A DNA stretch of 64,000 nt. Origin: Norana najaformis. Taxonomy: Eukaryota > Annelida > Clitellata > Crassiclitellata > Hormogastridae. The notes beneath the pieces were generated by a model. It was given only the letters and a program-made list of their open reading frames with translations. It ran no database searches and had not been told where the DNA came from. Below, piece after piece: positions 1-11,399 of the stretch. Both the position numbers and the translations under genes were made by a program. Position 1 is the first letter of the stretch. Every line of letters begins with the position of its first letter. The stretch spans positions 46,317,976 to 46,381,975 of the forward strand of contig OZ029913.1 in NCBI GenBank assembly GCA_964023275.1, read 5' to 3'.

Positions 1-1680
1 GGATTACGATTGTGGACTTCACTTGAAGCGATCATCAGTTAATGACTCGAGCATGATAATGATGATGCGATGGCATGAAGTCTGCCTCATACAGCTAAGT
101 TAATGAATTGTGTTTCCTCTTGGGTTTCTTCGTAGGAACATCTGTATTACTAGTTGCGTTAATTGGCATAAATGTAGCCTATTTGCATTCGTGCGTACTT
201 ATGAACGTATACATGTGCATGCTTCTGTATATATGTATATATGCTTTTGTATATCGTATTTATTATGTAGGTATGTATTTATGGGTACGTATGTATATTA
301 TATGTATTGTGAGTAACAATGTATAATCTTATGCATTTGTAGCATATGTGTATGTATGTATGTATGTAGTGTATACGTATCTCGTGTTTCTGTTATTTGG
401 TGGTGCATATGCTTTCTTGTAAATATTGCGGTTGTTCTGAATGAGTGAATTCACATCTATCGGCCTGAAATCGCCATTGGCGGCTGGCTGTGTTGTTGTT
501 CAGCCATCTCACTGGGATGTCAGAAGGGCGGATGGGGTACGAGGTGTGGGAGTGGGTATAGTGGCTTGTGCCTGTGTAATGGTTTGATAATAACGGGCAG
601 TCTATCAACGCCTTGGTTGTTCATGCATGAACGATGAACCAATCCGTAAAATGTTGCGATCCATTTCGCCGTCTCATTTAGCGTTTCTTCAGCTCACGTA
701 TGAAAACCAATTACATTCGCATTAATAATTCATATCAGCAGCTTGGCCCTGCATGCCTATCGGCTACTAAGGAATTCAGACTCTATACGTGCATACATAG
801 TGACGCATTCATTTGCACGTAAGCAATTTCACAATTTCATGGAGAAACATTGATGTAGCTCTCGCCTTCTTCTTTAAGCTTACTGCTTTCTTTGCGTCAG
901 TGATACTTGCTGCCGATAGCCTAAAGGATATTGCAACTCGGCTTATTGTCGAATAATATCCGAATAAACGAGTGAGCGAGTAAGTGAGTAAGTGAGGGAG
1001 CGAACAAGCAATCGACTGAGTGAAGGTCAACACAATCGAGAAACATTGGAAGAAAGGAACAAGAATAAAATAAATGGAGCGAGAGTAGAAACCGAGAGTG
1101 GAAGAATAAGGAAGAGGAGGAGAAGGAGGAGGAGGATGAACAACAACAATAACAACAGTAAAAATAAAAAGTATAATTCGTGGGTAAGGTGGAGATAAAA
1201 ATGGTGGTGGGGCAAACTACTCGAGAAAACAGATTAGACCAGGAAACACCAGTAATTGAGTGCGTAAAAGACCAACTAAGTGGCATGAGGAGAAAGAGAA
1301 GGAGAAGGAGTAAAAGGAGTAAGAGGAAGATTAGGAGGAAGGAGGAGCAGGTGCAGGAGAGCCCGTAATGAAAATGCACTGTGCAGATTGGTGTGGATCG
1401 TTAAGTTCGTATATGCAATTTGTCCGGCTGGTCTGAGTTGAAGTGCATGCGCCCGATTTAGCTCGTCCTTTATGAAGATTATGGCAACTGCTGTAGTCAA
1501 CTTTACTACTGTATAGGACCATGTAATTATGTAATCTATCTACATACTATGTATATTCTTTACGTGGCGTCTTCTGGGCGTGTTGGTAGCTGGATTTATG
1601 TCTTTGGTGTTTTCTTTTTGATGTTTAGTTTTCTTGTTTCGATGTTTTGATGTTTTCTGTTTTGACGAAACATTTGTCAT
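1..1680. other. No gene seen; TA/TG-rich and purine-rich DNA
   Basis: I find no supported gene here. Positions 180-380 are rich in TATG/TGTA repeats, and 1085-1360 is a purine-rich GAAGGA-type tract whose open frames on both strands are low complexity. The first bases (ggattacgatt) resemble the GATTAC tail of LINE family D and could be the end of such an element cut by the window edge, but this is too short to call. Confidence 0.6.
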
Positions 1681-1683
1681 TCA

Positions 1684-1932
1684 AGTGTTGTTGTATGGAT
1701 CTGAGTGTTGGTGCATAAGTAAGGAAGATGACAGGAGGATACTGGTGGCAGAAATGAGTTGGCTAAAAAGAATACTGGGAAGAACCAGACGAGATTCGTA
1801 ATGAGATGATCCGGATCCGGGAGGTGTTGGGACAGAAGGAGACTCTAGCAAACAAGATGAGAAAAAGAAGACTGACATGGTTCAGGCATGTAACAAGGAT
1901 GGACAACAAGAGATTACCAGCCACGGCATTTT
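1684..1932 (+). mobile_element. LINE reverse transcriptase C-terminal fragment, RTE-like
   Basis: The translation reads as the end of an endonuclease/RT LINE protein: LYGSECW, then an ILVAEMSWLKRILG stretch, then after a one-base frameshift near 1801 RNEMIRIREVLGQKET, RRLTWFRHVTRMD and RLPATAF. The pattern (Y-G-x-E-x-W, then R-x-L-x-W-x-x-H-V-x-R-M) is typical of the region after the YADD motif in RTE-related LINEs. It is 5' truncated, frameshifted and inactive, and runs directly into trinucleotide repeats. Confidence 0.6.
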
Positions 1933-2016
1933 ACAGCCACGTGGAGGGAACACGGCCTACTCTCTTTTGGAACTTTCGGATATTTCAGTTTATTTGTTGT
2001 TGGTGTATTTGGCTTC

Positions 2017-2482
<466 letters not shown>

Positions 2483-3030
2483 GAATTCTGCAGCAGTTGT
2501 AAACTATGGTGTAGTCTAGATCTCACTGTTTAAATCTAGTCATAAGCAATGATGGCTATGGTGCCAACGACCTGAAGATAGCTAGCTACTGCATGGCTAC
2601 TAAGTTACGCAAGCCGAATTTTACAGAATTTTGCGAATTTTACAAGCTTTTACAGAAAAAGAAAGTTATGGTGTATTGAAAATTAGATGCTGATTTGAAA
2701 TGCACAAGAGGGGACTGCAGTTAAGCGCTGATGAATTAACTATCCTTTTGGTAAACTTATTTCCGGCGTCTATAACGACTGATACTGGTGTCCAGTATTG
2801 CGATTTTTTCAACATGTTATAAACACTGAGTCTCGGAACTTGTCCTTTCCCACGAACCCTCGACAGACGAGACCGCAAAGAGACCATAGACATACTGCCC
2901 CAAGGAGAGACCCGAGACGCCCTGCCCCAAGACCGATTCGAAACCTAGATGTGGCCAATCTGTCCGAGACGAAACCAAGACGAGGCCTTAGGTAAGTCTG
3001 GAGACCGAGATGCCGATCCCTGGGAGTTGG
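2483..3030 (-). repeat. Dispersed repeat with ATT-type tail, copy 1
   Basis: This segment aligns with 14126-14630. Shared blocks include 'ctgcagttaagcgctgatga' against 'ctgcagctaagcgctaatga', 'gaattaactatc', several GAGAC-containing blocks and the closing 'gagaccgag'. Both copies have an ATT/ATC microsatellite on the left, as expected for a retroposed element on the minus strand with a trinucleotide tail. No coding capacity is recognised. It is probably a SINE or the 3' end of an unidentified LINE. Confidence 0.55.
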
Positions 3031-3822
3031 AAACAGTTACTGAGTCGAACGATCCAGTGCAGCACTCACCAAATGATGAACGACTTCCAGTTCGAACATA
3101 GCGCGACAATGAGAAACCAGGTGAGAGGCCACGTAGCACCAGGTTTAACGCGTCTTCAAAAGAACTCGACCCCGGACAGCAACCGAGAAGATCCAGCCGT
3201 CTTACAAAAAAGACCACACTATAAATGAACGACTAAATCGGGGCATAAACATCCATGCTTCGCTATTGTTTCTTGTTGTGGCAGTCTACCCAAATACGAG
3301 AAATATGAAATGGTTAGATAGTACTTTCTTAGCTACCTGCAAACATTTTTAATTCAGATATTGTTTATAACCAAAATGGGAAGATATGTAGCAGCGTTAC
3401 AAAAATGGAGCAGAAGCAGAAATGACCATATCCATGCACGAACAATCAGAATCGAGTAGGCTATCTTTCTAGACGAGCAGGTATTAGCATGCATTTTCAG
3501 AAATAAATCGATAGAAAATCCACAATATTACAAAGTTCAACTTGTAGCCTTGTTTAGCACGTTGTCATCAGATGTTAAACCATGACCTAGACGTTTTTTG
3601 TAGTTACGCTGTATAGTCCTAAGTGGTCAACAGCATGACAGTTGACATAAGTAAATAATATTATTCAGCTTATCACATGGGGCTGTAGCAAGACCTGGCG
3701 AAACACTGCCTGGTTTCACCGTTTGGTTTCATCTATAGACAGAATCACTAAACCGACCAGATTGCGAAGTTTCAAGATGATGTCGAACGTTTATAGACGT
3801 CATAAGAGTGTACCCACTAAAC
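3031..3822. other. No gene seen; upstream region of the 4.2-kb gene
   Basis: Unique-looking, AT-moderate sequence without a convincing open frame. It lies immediately upstream of a candidate TATA box and may hold regulatory sequence for the next gene. No specific site can be supported. Confidence 0.4.
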
Positions 3823-3829
3823 TATAAAA
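3823..3829 (+). promoter_or_regulatory. Candidate TATA box for the 4215-5996 gene
   Basis: TATAAAA, in the context ctaaactataaaaagaggg, lies about 390 bases before the first ATG of the long open frame. An initiation site near 3855 would give a 5' untranslated leader of about 360 bases. A two-codon upstream frame (ATG GTT TGA, 4204-4212) ends three bases before the main ATG and could damp translation. The match is to the core motif only, and start-site data are lacking. Confidence 0.35.
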
Positions 3830-4214
3830 AGAGGGAACCAGTTAAGTATAGGCCTATAACGTTTATAAATGATGCTTTGACAACATTCTACTTTTCACAG
3901 GTAAAGTTGGTGTTCCGATTTTTCACTTGTTCATAGATTAAACGTTTCTGTAGAAACTCCCTGGAGCATCGTCCTGAGGTCGAAGCATCATTCGGCTGAG
4001 GTACAAACACGAACACAACAGTCCAACAACAGTAGGCATACACCTTTTTTTACCTTCCAGCTGCGTTGGTACTCATTTAAAATATAACACGAATCGAAAA
4101 TTCTGGGAGATTCGAAAAGCAGCATAATATGTTTGAAAAGCTGCAATTTGACGAACTGATTTCCATAGCTGTAATATTTATTATGTCAATGTTTAACAGC
4201 GTAATGGTTTGACG

Positions 4215-5996
4215 ATGCTACCTCAACATGACAACGACACGAGCTGTACGGATTCGACTCCCCTGAAAGACCAACTGGCGACTGCTGCGGTTGGGAAGAC
4301 GACAGCGAACAGCGAAGCATCCTCCCTTCTCTCCAACAGACTCAATCTATTCGGTTCGGTTTCAGCCCTGCGTCGCATCGGTTTCCCATCATCCATATGT
4401 CTTGCTGAGATCATCGAGGATCAGGATTCGACAACAAACAACAACGACCACCACAACATCGGCCGCATCAAAGCAGACGGCGACGTCAGTCAGGTGCAGA
4501 GTCGATCAGAGTCGTCGTCACATGATTGCAAGAGCAGTGAACTCAATCAGAATGAGCAAGTCATGCATGCGGGATCGCTTCCGGAAGAAAACGAGGACGA
4601 GGTCAAGAGTAGATTCGAGCCTATTCGTCAAGGCTTTACAGCAGCTGGTGATGATCTGCGAAGCTACAGTTTCAACGACTGCGATGCGTGGACGGAGGAA
4701 AATGGAAGCTGGAAACAATGCTGGCTGATAGATTCATCTCCTCAGGGTGATGTCGCTGTTTCCGGAGTGCCATCCTCTACGTCGTCGCCGGTCAACTCAA
4801 CTGTCGTCCTGTCGTTGAACCTGTGTTCTTCAATTCCTTCTCCAGACATGAACCAGGACCTCAGCTGCCACTCCGATGACTTCGATCTCTCGGCGACCAG
4901 CTTTTCAAGCGATCTCATCAACCGATCCGAACTCGAAATCGGAACACCAACGGCTTTTGACGTCCGGAACGAGTACAAAACTGAAACCGGCGAAACTTCT
5001 GAGAACGGAAGTTGGTCGGCGTCATTCGATAGTAGTTCATCTGTGTCGTTCGGTCGCGAGTCACGAGCCGTCAAAGGGCCAGCAGTAGCAGTAAATGGGC
5101 TGATGACGCCATCGCCGGCTTCCTTTGGTAGGTACCCGGCGCCATCCAGTGGAGCAGGCCGAGTCACGTGGCTCTGCAACTACGGATGCCACAAACCAGT
5201 CAGCTGGAAAGACCGTCTGTCTGAGACAGAACATCGCAGGTACGAGTCAAGGAGACAGAAAGAGGAGGAGCTTGTGAAAAAGAGTTGTAAAACGACTGTT
5301 TTTCCAGGGAACCCATTCTTTCAGTCATGGAACACGAAAGAGGTGGCTGCATCTGAAGTAGTTGCATCTCTGCCTCTGCTGTCCCATAAAGCAGATGCCA
5401 TCTGTTGGAAGGATTCTCTGGTCCATGAGGTTCTCGCAACGTGTTTTTCCTCCAGCGTAGATGAAGACATCAACTGTAACTTTGATCCGTGGACAGGAAG
5501 TGACGTGGAGTCGGCGGCTGCTCTTCAGCCTGACAACCAAGCACCGTATACTGCGCATGCGCCGGTCTATCCTCGCTCAAAGAAAGTGTTTGGAATGGCA
5601 GAGACTGTAGGTCAATATCCTGTCAATGCCAGCAGCAGCAGAAACTCAGATGGAGTGACAACGAGCGAGGGAATAAGGGATTGTCGTCTTAAGCAGGCTC
5701 GGTCGATCGACGAGGTTTCGGCCAGTCTCCAGACGAAGGTGACGAGGCTGCAGGAACAGAGATGCTGCCTGGCCGATGTCTTCCGTCGGTACCACGAGGA
5801 ACGCCGGGTGCAGCAGCGCCAAATGATGCGTCTGAGGAGGATGTACGGAACGGCCAGGAAAAAGGAACTGATGGTCGATATTCTGCGAGAACTGCGTCTG
5901 ATGCTTGCCAGTCAAGTGGTCAGCCTCCAGCGCAGCTACGATCAGATCCTGTCTAAACAGTGGCGGAGCATCTTTCAGTGCATCGTCTGCTCATAG
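4215..5996 (+). CDS. Acidic/Ser-rich protein with C-terminal coiled coil, possibly C1orf216 (UPF0500)-like
   Basis: An uninterrupted 593-codon frame. The ATG at 4215 is the first in frame. The product is hydrophilic, rich in Ser, Asp and Glu, with no signal peptide or membrane segment. Visible islands are a short hydrophobic N-terminal block (about residues 46-67), a Trp-centred block WKDRLSETEHRRYESRR (about 331-347) followed by a KEEELVKK helix, a second block with CWKDSLVHEVLA (about 397-408), and a basic coiled coil over the last 100 residues with LQRSYDQIL at about 571-579. The L-Q-x-S-[FY]-D-x-I-L motif plus the preceding amphipathic helix recalls the C-terminus of vertebrate C1orf216/UPF0500. 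That comparison is from memory and weak. No domain of known activity is seen, so function is unknown. The high coding complexity and lack of transposon similarity argue that it is a host gene. It could be a retrogene or one large exon. Confidence 0.7.
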   Translation: MLPQHDNDTSCTDSTPLKDQLATAAVGKTTANSEASSLLSNRLNLFGSVSALRRIGFPSSICLAEIIEDQDSTTNNNDHHNIGRIKADGDVSQVQSRSESSSHDCKSSELNQNEQVMHAGSLPEENEDEVKSRFEPIRQGFTAAGDDLRSYSFNDCDAWTEENGSWKQCWLIDSSPQGDVAVSGVPSSTSSPVNSTVVLSLNLCSSIPSPDMNQDLSCHSDDFDLSATSFSSDLINRSELEIGTPTAFDVRNEYKTETGETSENGSWSASFDSSSSVSFGRESRAVKGPAVAVNGLMTPSPASFGRYPAPSSGAGRVTWLCNYGCHKPVSWKDRLSETEHRRYESRRQKEEELVKKSCKTTVFPGNPFFQSWNTKEVAASEVVASLPLLSHKADAICWKDSLVHEVLATCFSSSVDEDINCNFDPWTGSDVESAAALQPDNQAPYTAHAPVYPRSKKVFGMAETVGQYPVNASSSRNSDGVTTSEGIRDCRLKQARSIDEVSASLQTKVTRLQEQRCCLADVFRRYHEERRVQQRQMMRLRRMYGTARKKELMVDILRELRLMLASQVVSLQRSYDQILSKQWRSIFQCIVCS

Positions 5997-6071
5997 TTCC
6001 ATCGATCTCTAGTCCTGTAAGGAACAGGATTCTGTTAATACGAAGTGCACATAAGTTTATGAATGGCCTTC

Positions 6072-6077
6072 ATTAAA
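6072..6077 (+). promoter_or_regulatory. ATTAAA polyadenylation signal
   Basis: The common variant ATTAAA lies 75 bases after the stop codon of the 4215-5996 frame, implying a very short 3' untranslated region. No other canonical AATAAA is seen in the next few hundred bases. Confidence 0.4.
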
Positions 6078-6359
6078 TTGCACATAAAAGGTCTCGTAAC
6101 AAGTTACGATTTGTCAATCTGCAGTTCCACCTTAATTTGACAACGGTGTCCTGAAGGCGCTATGTTAACGTTTTACTTTCTCGTTTGAATTCATGTTTTG
6201 CGGCATGTTGTTGCAATAATGCTTTATTGAAATACTGATACTGAGTGGAGTGGTATATAGTGTAAATGGGATCGGGCCTAGTGCAAAATGTTGTAGAAGA
6301 CCGCAATTCAAAACAGTGGGCGCAGAATTGAGTTGCTTTATACGAATTGATTATGTACG

Positions 6360-7070
6360 AAAGTGTAGGTAAAATACAAACCAACTGATAGCAGAATCAA
6401 ATAGACCGAACCAGTTTTGGAGGTGGTGATCAACGGTATCAACCGCAGCAGATAGGTCAAGGAGAATGAGATCAGCTATATTTCCTCTATCTATGGGGCT
6501 GATTATGTAATTGTGAATGGCAAGTAGTGCAGGTTAAGTAGAATGCTATTTGCGATAGGCATATTGGAAAGGAAGGTACAGGTTGTGGGACGAGAGGTGA
6601 CAGCTCAGGCGATTTGCAACTAATTTTTTCATAATTTTGGATATGAATCGAGAGCAGAGATGGGACGACAGTTTGACGAATCATCAGGAGAAAGAGATGG
6701 CTTTTATGAAGAGGGCAAACATGAGCGCATGAGCGAAACTGGCGGGAAAGCAACCTTCACCAAAAGAGAAATTGGTAGTGGATATGATGATTGGGACAAA
6801 GATATCGGCGCATTTTTTAGGAGAGCGGTAGGGATAACGTCCAAAGGCACCGTGTTTTTCAGGAGAAGAAAAATGACATTTTAGTCAGAGTTGTTGGTTG
6901 GAATAGGCTCATATCCGGTGGAGGAGATTTAGGATATGACAGGCCATTGGAAGAAGGAACGTTGGAAAACTTAAGTCATAGGTTCGAGATCTAGTCAGAA
7001 AAATGCAGGAATCTGTCGGCAGTGGAAGAATGTGCTGGGTAGCTATGTAGCATATTGTATTTGTCGAGAT
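6360..7070 (-). mobile_element. Degenerate CR1/L2-like LINE reverse transcriptase
   Basis: Reading the minus strand across several frameshifts recovers RT landmarks in order: a VPIIISTTNFSFGEGCFPASF block (the 'VNFSL..G.FP..F' region), PISALDSYPK (the 'YRPIS.L' region), QYAYRK.HST, LILLDLSAAVDTVDH (catalytic motif A), and HLQNWFGLFDSAISWFVF. The order and wording match LINE family C, a copy of which lies at 27976-29590. The sequence is heavily mutated and 3' truncated before the YADD box. Confidence 0.65.
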
Positions 7071-7261
7071 GTAGGATATTGTTAACCGCTTGCTATGATG
7101 ATCTTGGAGAAGAGCAGCTCTCAGAGACCATAAGAGACAAGTAGATGAATTTGGTTGCCGAGACAAGTTTACGGACAATACGGCACTGGCGCCTAAAACT
7201 GACAAAGTGGAAAGGTAATTGGGAGCGTCACTAACACCTTTCCAGGCAACATCGATTGTAT

Positions 7262-8190
7262 TGTCGACGATCTTTCGTATTTATCAGTGACCGGGTTTCA
7301 AACCGTCGACTCGTCCCCTTCATAGCGTAGCGTTAACTCGATTAAAGACACAGCATTTGATTTTAGAAATTATAATTACTTGAACAGTTAAACCACAACA
7401 GTAATTGTAATGGTAATTTGAGATTTATAAAGCGCTTCTTAGAGGATAAACTCAACAGAGGTGCTTCCGACCCGAAGGAGTAAAATCACTGTTAAACAGT
7501 ACAGTCTTCAAGCGCCTGCGGAACACTGTGAGGGGGAAAGAGAGGTGCTCAAGTCGCAATTCTCGAGGGAGACGATTCCAGCAAGTGGGACCAACGTAGG
7601 CGAAGCTTCTGGACTGGGCAGTAGCGGTGCGCATTCAAGGGACAAACAGGAGATCCTGCGTGACCGAGCGAAGGGTAGGCCTACTACGGCCCGGCAACGA
7701 GGAGACATTACTTGAATCGTCACAATTTCTAAACTCACGAACCTATCAACGACTTTTCTAACTCAAATTCTCTATTTAGCAGAAAACACACAAGTGCAAC
7801 AATCTTCGTACATACTTGCAACAATGCATTTGTGTTCGCTTATATAGGCCCTTTATTGTCAAGACCGCAGACCAGTACAAACTGGTTTAGACCGGCTTTC
7901 CGATATTACGCAATTAGAGGTTTCCAAAAAGCCGCTGACTCATCACAACATAGGTCGCGCCAGCGCTCACGTGATAAAATACGCGTCAGCAATAATTAAT
8001 GTTGATGTCAGCCAGCCCCCCTAAGGGATCTGTCACCCAATCACACCACCCCAGACAACGCGTCTGACGCGAAGTAACTGTAAGCACGTGATCAGCGCGT
8101 GCAAAAACAAATCTACCCAATGACTGATGGAATATTTTGATGCAAATGTGAACTCAAAAATTGCTACGTTCATATTACTTTTATGCCTTT
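7262..8190 (-). mobile_element. LTR (copy 1) of a Ty3-type element, carrying a nested LINE
   Basis: This segment aligns over most of its length with 39928-40510. Both start TGTCGACGAT on the plus strand, share 'cgtcgactcg', 'gaatcg.cac..tttctaaac', 'tgcgt..cgcttata.aggccctttc' and 'caatca.accacc', and end near a shared 'aaaaattgct'. Without its internal LINE the copy is about 620 bp. Read on the minus strand it carries CTATATAAG (7839-7848), a good TATA box, and ends ...CGTCGACA, so the 3' terminus is CA as expected. A Ty3-type RNase H lies immediately upstream on the minus strand (8330-8660), so this is best read as that element's 3' LTR. Confidence 0.6.
7400..7714 (-). mobile_element. LINE family A 3' fragment nested in the LTR
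   Basis: The segment begins with a tail-like 'gtaattgtaatggtaat', then the family A 3' signature 'atttataaagcgcttctta', and continues as the antisense of the family A C-terminus (RTATAQSRSFAYVGPTCWNRL, RELRLEHLS, FRRRLKTVLF). The copy at 39928 is contiguous across this point (...aaagtaaccgaatcgcc...), showing that this LINE inserted into an existing LTR. It is 5' truncated at about 310 bp. Confidence 0.7.
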
Positions 8191-8329
8191 GAAGTTTACA
8201 AATCAACCTTAGATGATTTGCAAACGAAACACAACGCAATGCCACACAATTCACTGTAAAACACATAAAATCATGTTCACAATCAAAACAACCTTAACTA
8301 CGTAACAACCAATTTAAACCGTGAAATGC

Positions 8330-8660
8330 AACCTGCCATCACATTCTATTTACCCTTATTTACTCACTTCAAGATCAAAGGCTTGTAGCCAAACACCATC
8401 TAGCAAGTTTCACAGATACTGACATAGTTGCGGTCAAATATTTCAATGGATTTTGATCAGTATGTACAACAATATGCGAACCTAAAATAATGTCTTTCAG
8501 CCTAATCAACACTCAAACAGCAGAACAAGCCTCTTTCTCAATAGTTGCCCATTTTCTTTGGGTTCAGTCAGCTTTTAACTAATAAACGAAACAGTTCTTT
8601 CCCGTCTTTCTTTGTCAAATAGTGTTAACACAACACCAACTGCAACTTAGCTGCTATCTA
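8330..8660 (-). mobile_element. Ty3-type RNase H fragment adjoining an LTR
   Basis: On the minus strand, with frameshifts, the translation gives RNase H landmarks: VGVVLT (for the 'GAVL' block), a KLTEPKENG block, then LKDIILGSHIVVHTDQNP, LKYLTATMSVSVKLARW. TDQNPLKYL matches the 'TDHNPL.YL' signature of gypsy-class RNase H. Only about 150 bases separate the end of this domain from the LTR. In a standard Ty3 element an integrase of more than 1 kb would lie between them, so the spacing supports the Gmr1-type order also seen at 10368-13794. It represents a second copy, since its RNase H overlaps the one ending at 10368. Confidence 0.6.
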
Positions 8661-9994
8661 CGGGAAATTTGCATGATCAGCAACACGAATTATAGTCAAA
8701 ATATAATTTGAACATAAACGTTTTAACATTTTTGAAAAGCATTTTGATGTACATATGTCCAAAAATGCCATGAAGCTTTCTTACAAATTAAATCTGACTG
8801 TCAGGCGTTGTATATTCGTACTGCTACCTGGCTCACACTAATTAGTAGTCGTAGCCGAACGTCAGGCGACCTATTGTATATAGTTCCTTTGTTGACTTAT
8901 GTCAGAGATCAATCTACAGTGATAATTATGTGCATTTATTGAAACAAACTGTTGACAGTTGTTTTGGAGGAGTGGATACAGGATAGGATATTTTGATGTA
9001 AGCATAAACCCAGAAATGCAACAATTACAACCTTTACTCGTGTCCTTGAAGCCAGCCCTGGAAATGAAGGTATCCATGATTAAAAAATGTTGGCAAATTA
9101 ATTTACAGAGCTTTCGCAGATGACAAATGATGGCCAGTCTTCTCTCATTTGTTTTTTCTCAGCTTCTTTTATTCACATTTATACCACAAAGTATTGTTTT
9201 GTTGATGTCCTGAGGTTGAACCATGGAAAGTACGCGACATTGACATTGACTTTGATCAGCCACATCATGGAATCGTAGCCCCAATTGCAACCTCTCGTCC
9301 AGATTACTTGCCAGCTGAACCGAAATCAGACAAGCTGAACCACACCGAGGCCTTCTTGGCAGATTAAAAAGTCTGTGCTCCAGATGCTGTAATACTTACA
9401 GTGCTAGAACTGAAACTCTGTAGAGTATCTGCTTCGAGGTTTCCAGTAAACATTGTGAAATTATACAATTCCCGTTATGCAACATTGTCAGATACAGAGT
9501 TGAAACTTATATGCAAACACACTTCAGAATTTAGTAGTAATGCAATGAAAGTACTGCACTGGAAGCATCCACAAGATTGCAATGTAATAAGGCCACATTA
9601 CTTCATTATTGTTTCATGATACCATGCATGCTCATATGCACAATCCACCTCAAAGCCTGCTTCAATAGAATTATTAATTTGAATGGCAATTTGCCATTTG
9701 AAATTCCTGCTACAAGGCATGGAATTAAAAATTAGAGCACAGCAGCTCAGCAATAGGCCTTCTTGAAGTTTTCTGCATTACATGTCCTTCTCAAAATTGA
9801 GATCTGTGGATTTTCAATTAATCCCGAGTATCCATATCTTGATTGCACCTCTGACCGACATGTCACATGTGACTGTCATGGGATGTGGAACCTGGAAATA
9901 GAGTTCTTTTAAGTATAGATCAGTAATACCCTGTGATAATGCACTTTTTTGTTTAAAATCATAGCCAACAGTTATTAATGCGTAACTTTTGTCT
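8661..9994. other. No gene seen; possibly eroded Ty3-type sequence
   Basis: No confident gene. On the minus strand near 9820-9900 a VPHPMTVTCDMSVRGAIK stretch resembles the start of a Ty3-type RNase H (the 'VTCDAS.RGLGA' block), so part of this interval may be another eroded retroelement. The open frame on the plus strand at 9401-9619 has no recognisable family. Confidence 0.35.
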
Positions 9995-10366
9995 TAATTG
10001 TTATTGTAAATTGACATTAATTGCCACTTCAAGAACAGACTCCTCAGGGTCCTCCCGACCCAAACCAGTGAGACCACTGTTAAATAATGCAGACTTCAGG
10101 CACTTGCAAAACTGCGGAAGGGACAAACTGAGGAGCTCGAGCCGCAACTCTCAGGAAATGCGAATCCAGCTGGTAGGTCCAACATAGGTAAAGCTTCTGG
10201 ACTGAGCTGTAGCAGTGCACATACGAGGGGACAGTCAGAAGTCCAAGGGAGGCCGACCGGAGACTGAGCCGGCGTGGAACCAAGGAGACCGAAATGCATT
10301 AGTCCCTAAGGTATGATGGAACAGAGCCAATGAGACAATTACACATAAGGGTTATGATCGAACCCT
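9995..10366 (-). mobile_element. LINE family A 3' fragment
   Basis: Matches the 3' part of the family A copy at 53624-54757: tail-like 'attgtaaattgacatt', 'gccacttcaagaac', 'cagtgagaccactgt', 'gcaaaactgcggaag', and 'atgatgga.cagagccaa'. The fragment interrupts the RNase H region of the Ty3-type element beginning at 10368. Its frames are broken, so no protein is made. Confidence 0.7.
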
Positions 10367-10367
10367 A

Positions 10368-11279
10368 ACCGTACCAATTTGGCAGACTTCGATATAGTTT
10401 CGGTTAAATAAGTGAGTGGATTATGGTCAATGAAAACATTAATTTTGGATCCGATCACAATTTCTTGCTTTCATGTGGTTTCAACTTAACCAAACTTTCA
10501 TTCCTCTCTGGATCCATCATTTTCTTGCCAGATCCAATTACATGCCCAATAAATTTCACTTCGCTTTTAGCAAAAATGCATTTCTTTACATTCAAAGTAA
10601 TGTCATGTTCCCTCACACCTTCTAAAAATTCCTCTAAGTGCCTCAAATGTAAATCCCAATGCTGGGAATGAACCGCAATGTCATCCACATAAGACTCTGA
10701 AAATTCACGTATAGGCTGTAAAACCATGTTAATAGCCTTGACAAATGTTCGCCCAGAATTTACCATACCAAACGGAACTCTGGTAAACTCGTACAGTCCT
10801 CTGTGGGTCACGATCGCCGTTTTCCACTGATCCTCTTATTTTACTGGGCAGGTCCAATATGCGCTTCGACAGTCTAAAATTGAAATGACATTGGATTTTC
10901 CGACCTTATTCAAAACATCACTGACGATTGGCATGGGATATTTACAGTCCACGGTAAACGAGTTGATATATCTGTAATCGCATGCAAGTCTCAACGAACC
11001 ATCTATCTTTTTCACGATGACCAATGGACTCGCCATTCTGCTTGATGAAGATTTTATGATCTTGTTTTTTAACATTTCGTTGATTTGTTTATCTACCTCT
11101 TCCCGATACATGACAGGAATTCGATAAGCCATAAATTCTTTTTCTTTGAATGCTGGTGTCAGGATGATCTCGTGTTCCACCCGAGTGCATAACCTTGGTC
11201 TGTCAGAGAATAGATCTGTATAGTTATGTAAAAGGTCTATCATCTGATTTTGTTTATTTGGTGTGAAACATTTGAGCAA
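10368..11279 (-). pseudogene. Ty3/gypsy reverse transcriptase and start of RNase H
   Basis: Frames on the minus strand give the RT in order: a TDLFSDRP/LCTRVEHEI segment, YREEVDKQINEML, MASPLVIVKKIDGSLRLACDYR (fingers), YPMPIVSDVLNKVG, VISILDCRSAYW (motif A), then after a shift MTHRGLYEFTRVPFGMVNS, SESYVDDIAVHSQ (catalytic YVDD, near 10690), CIFAKSEVKFIGHVI, then INVFIDHNPLTYLTETISKS (RNase H). A frameshift/stop near 10830 and loss of the rest of RNase H to a LINE fragment make it inactive. Integrase lies upstream of this domain, not downstream. Confidence 0.85.
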
Positions 11280-11399
11280 TAATTCAATTCAATCGGTTTC
11301 TTATCTTTCTCTTTCTTTTCGGTACCCTGTGGCAATTCAACTACCGTTCCAAAATCTTCACCTTCCTCCACAATCAGACCACAACTTAATGTTCTTGTT

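Noticed and set aside
921..1379. 152-codon minus frame with Leu/Ser/Cys runs
   Set aside because: Antisense of a purine-rich simple tract; overlapping frames on the other strand are equally long.
4742..5179. 145-codon minus frame inside the 4.2-kb gene
   Set aside because: Shadow frame of the longer plus-strand gene, which has better composition and conserved-looking C-terminus.
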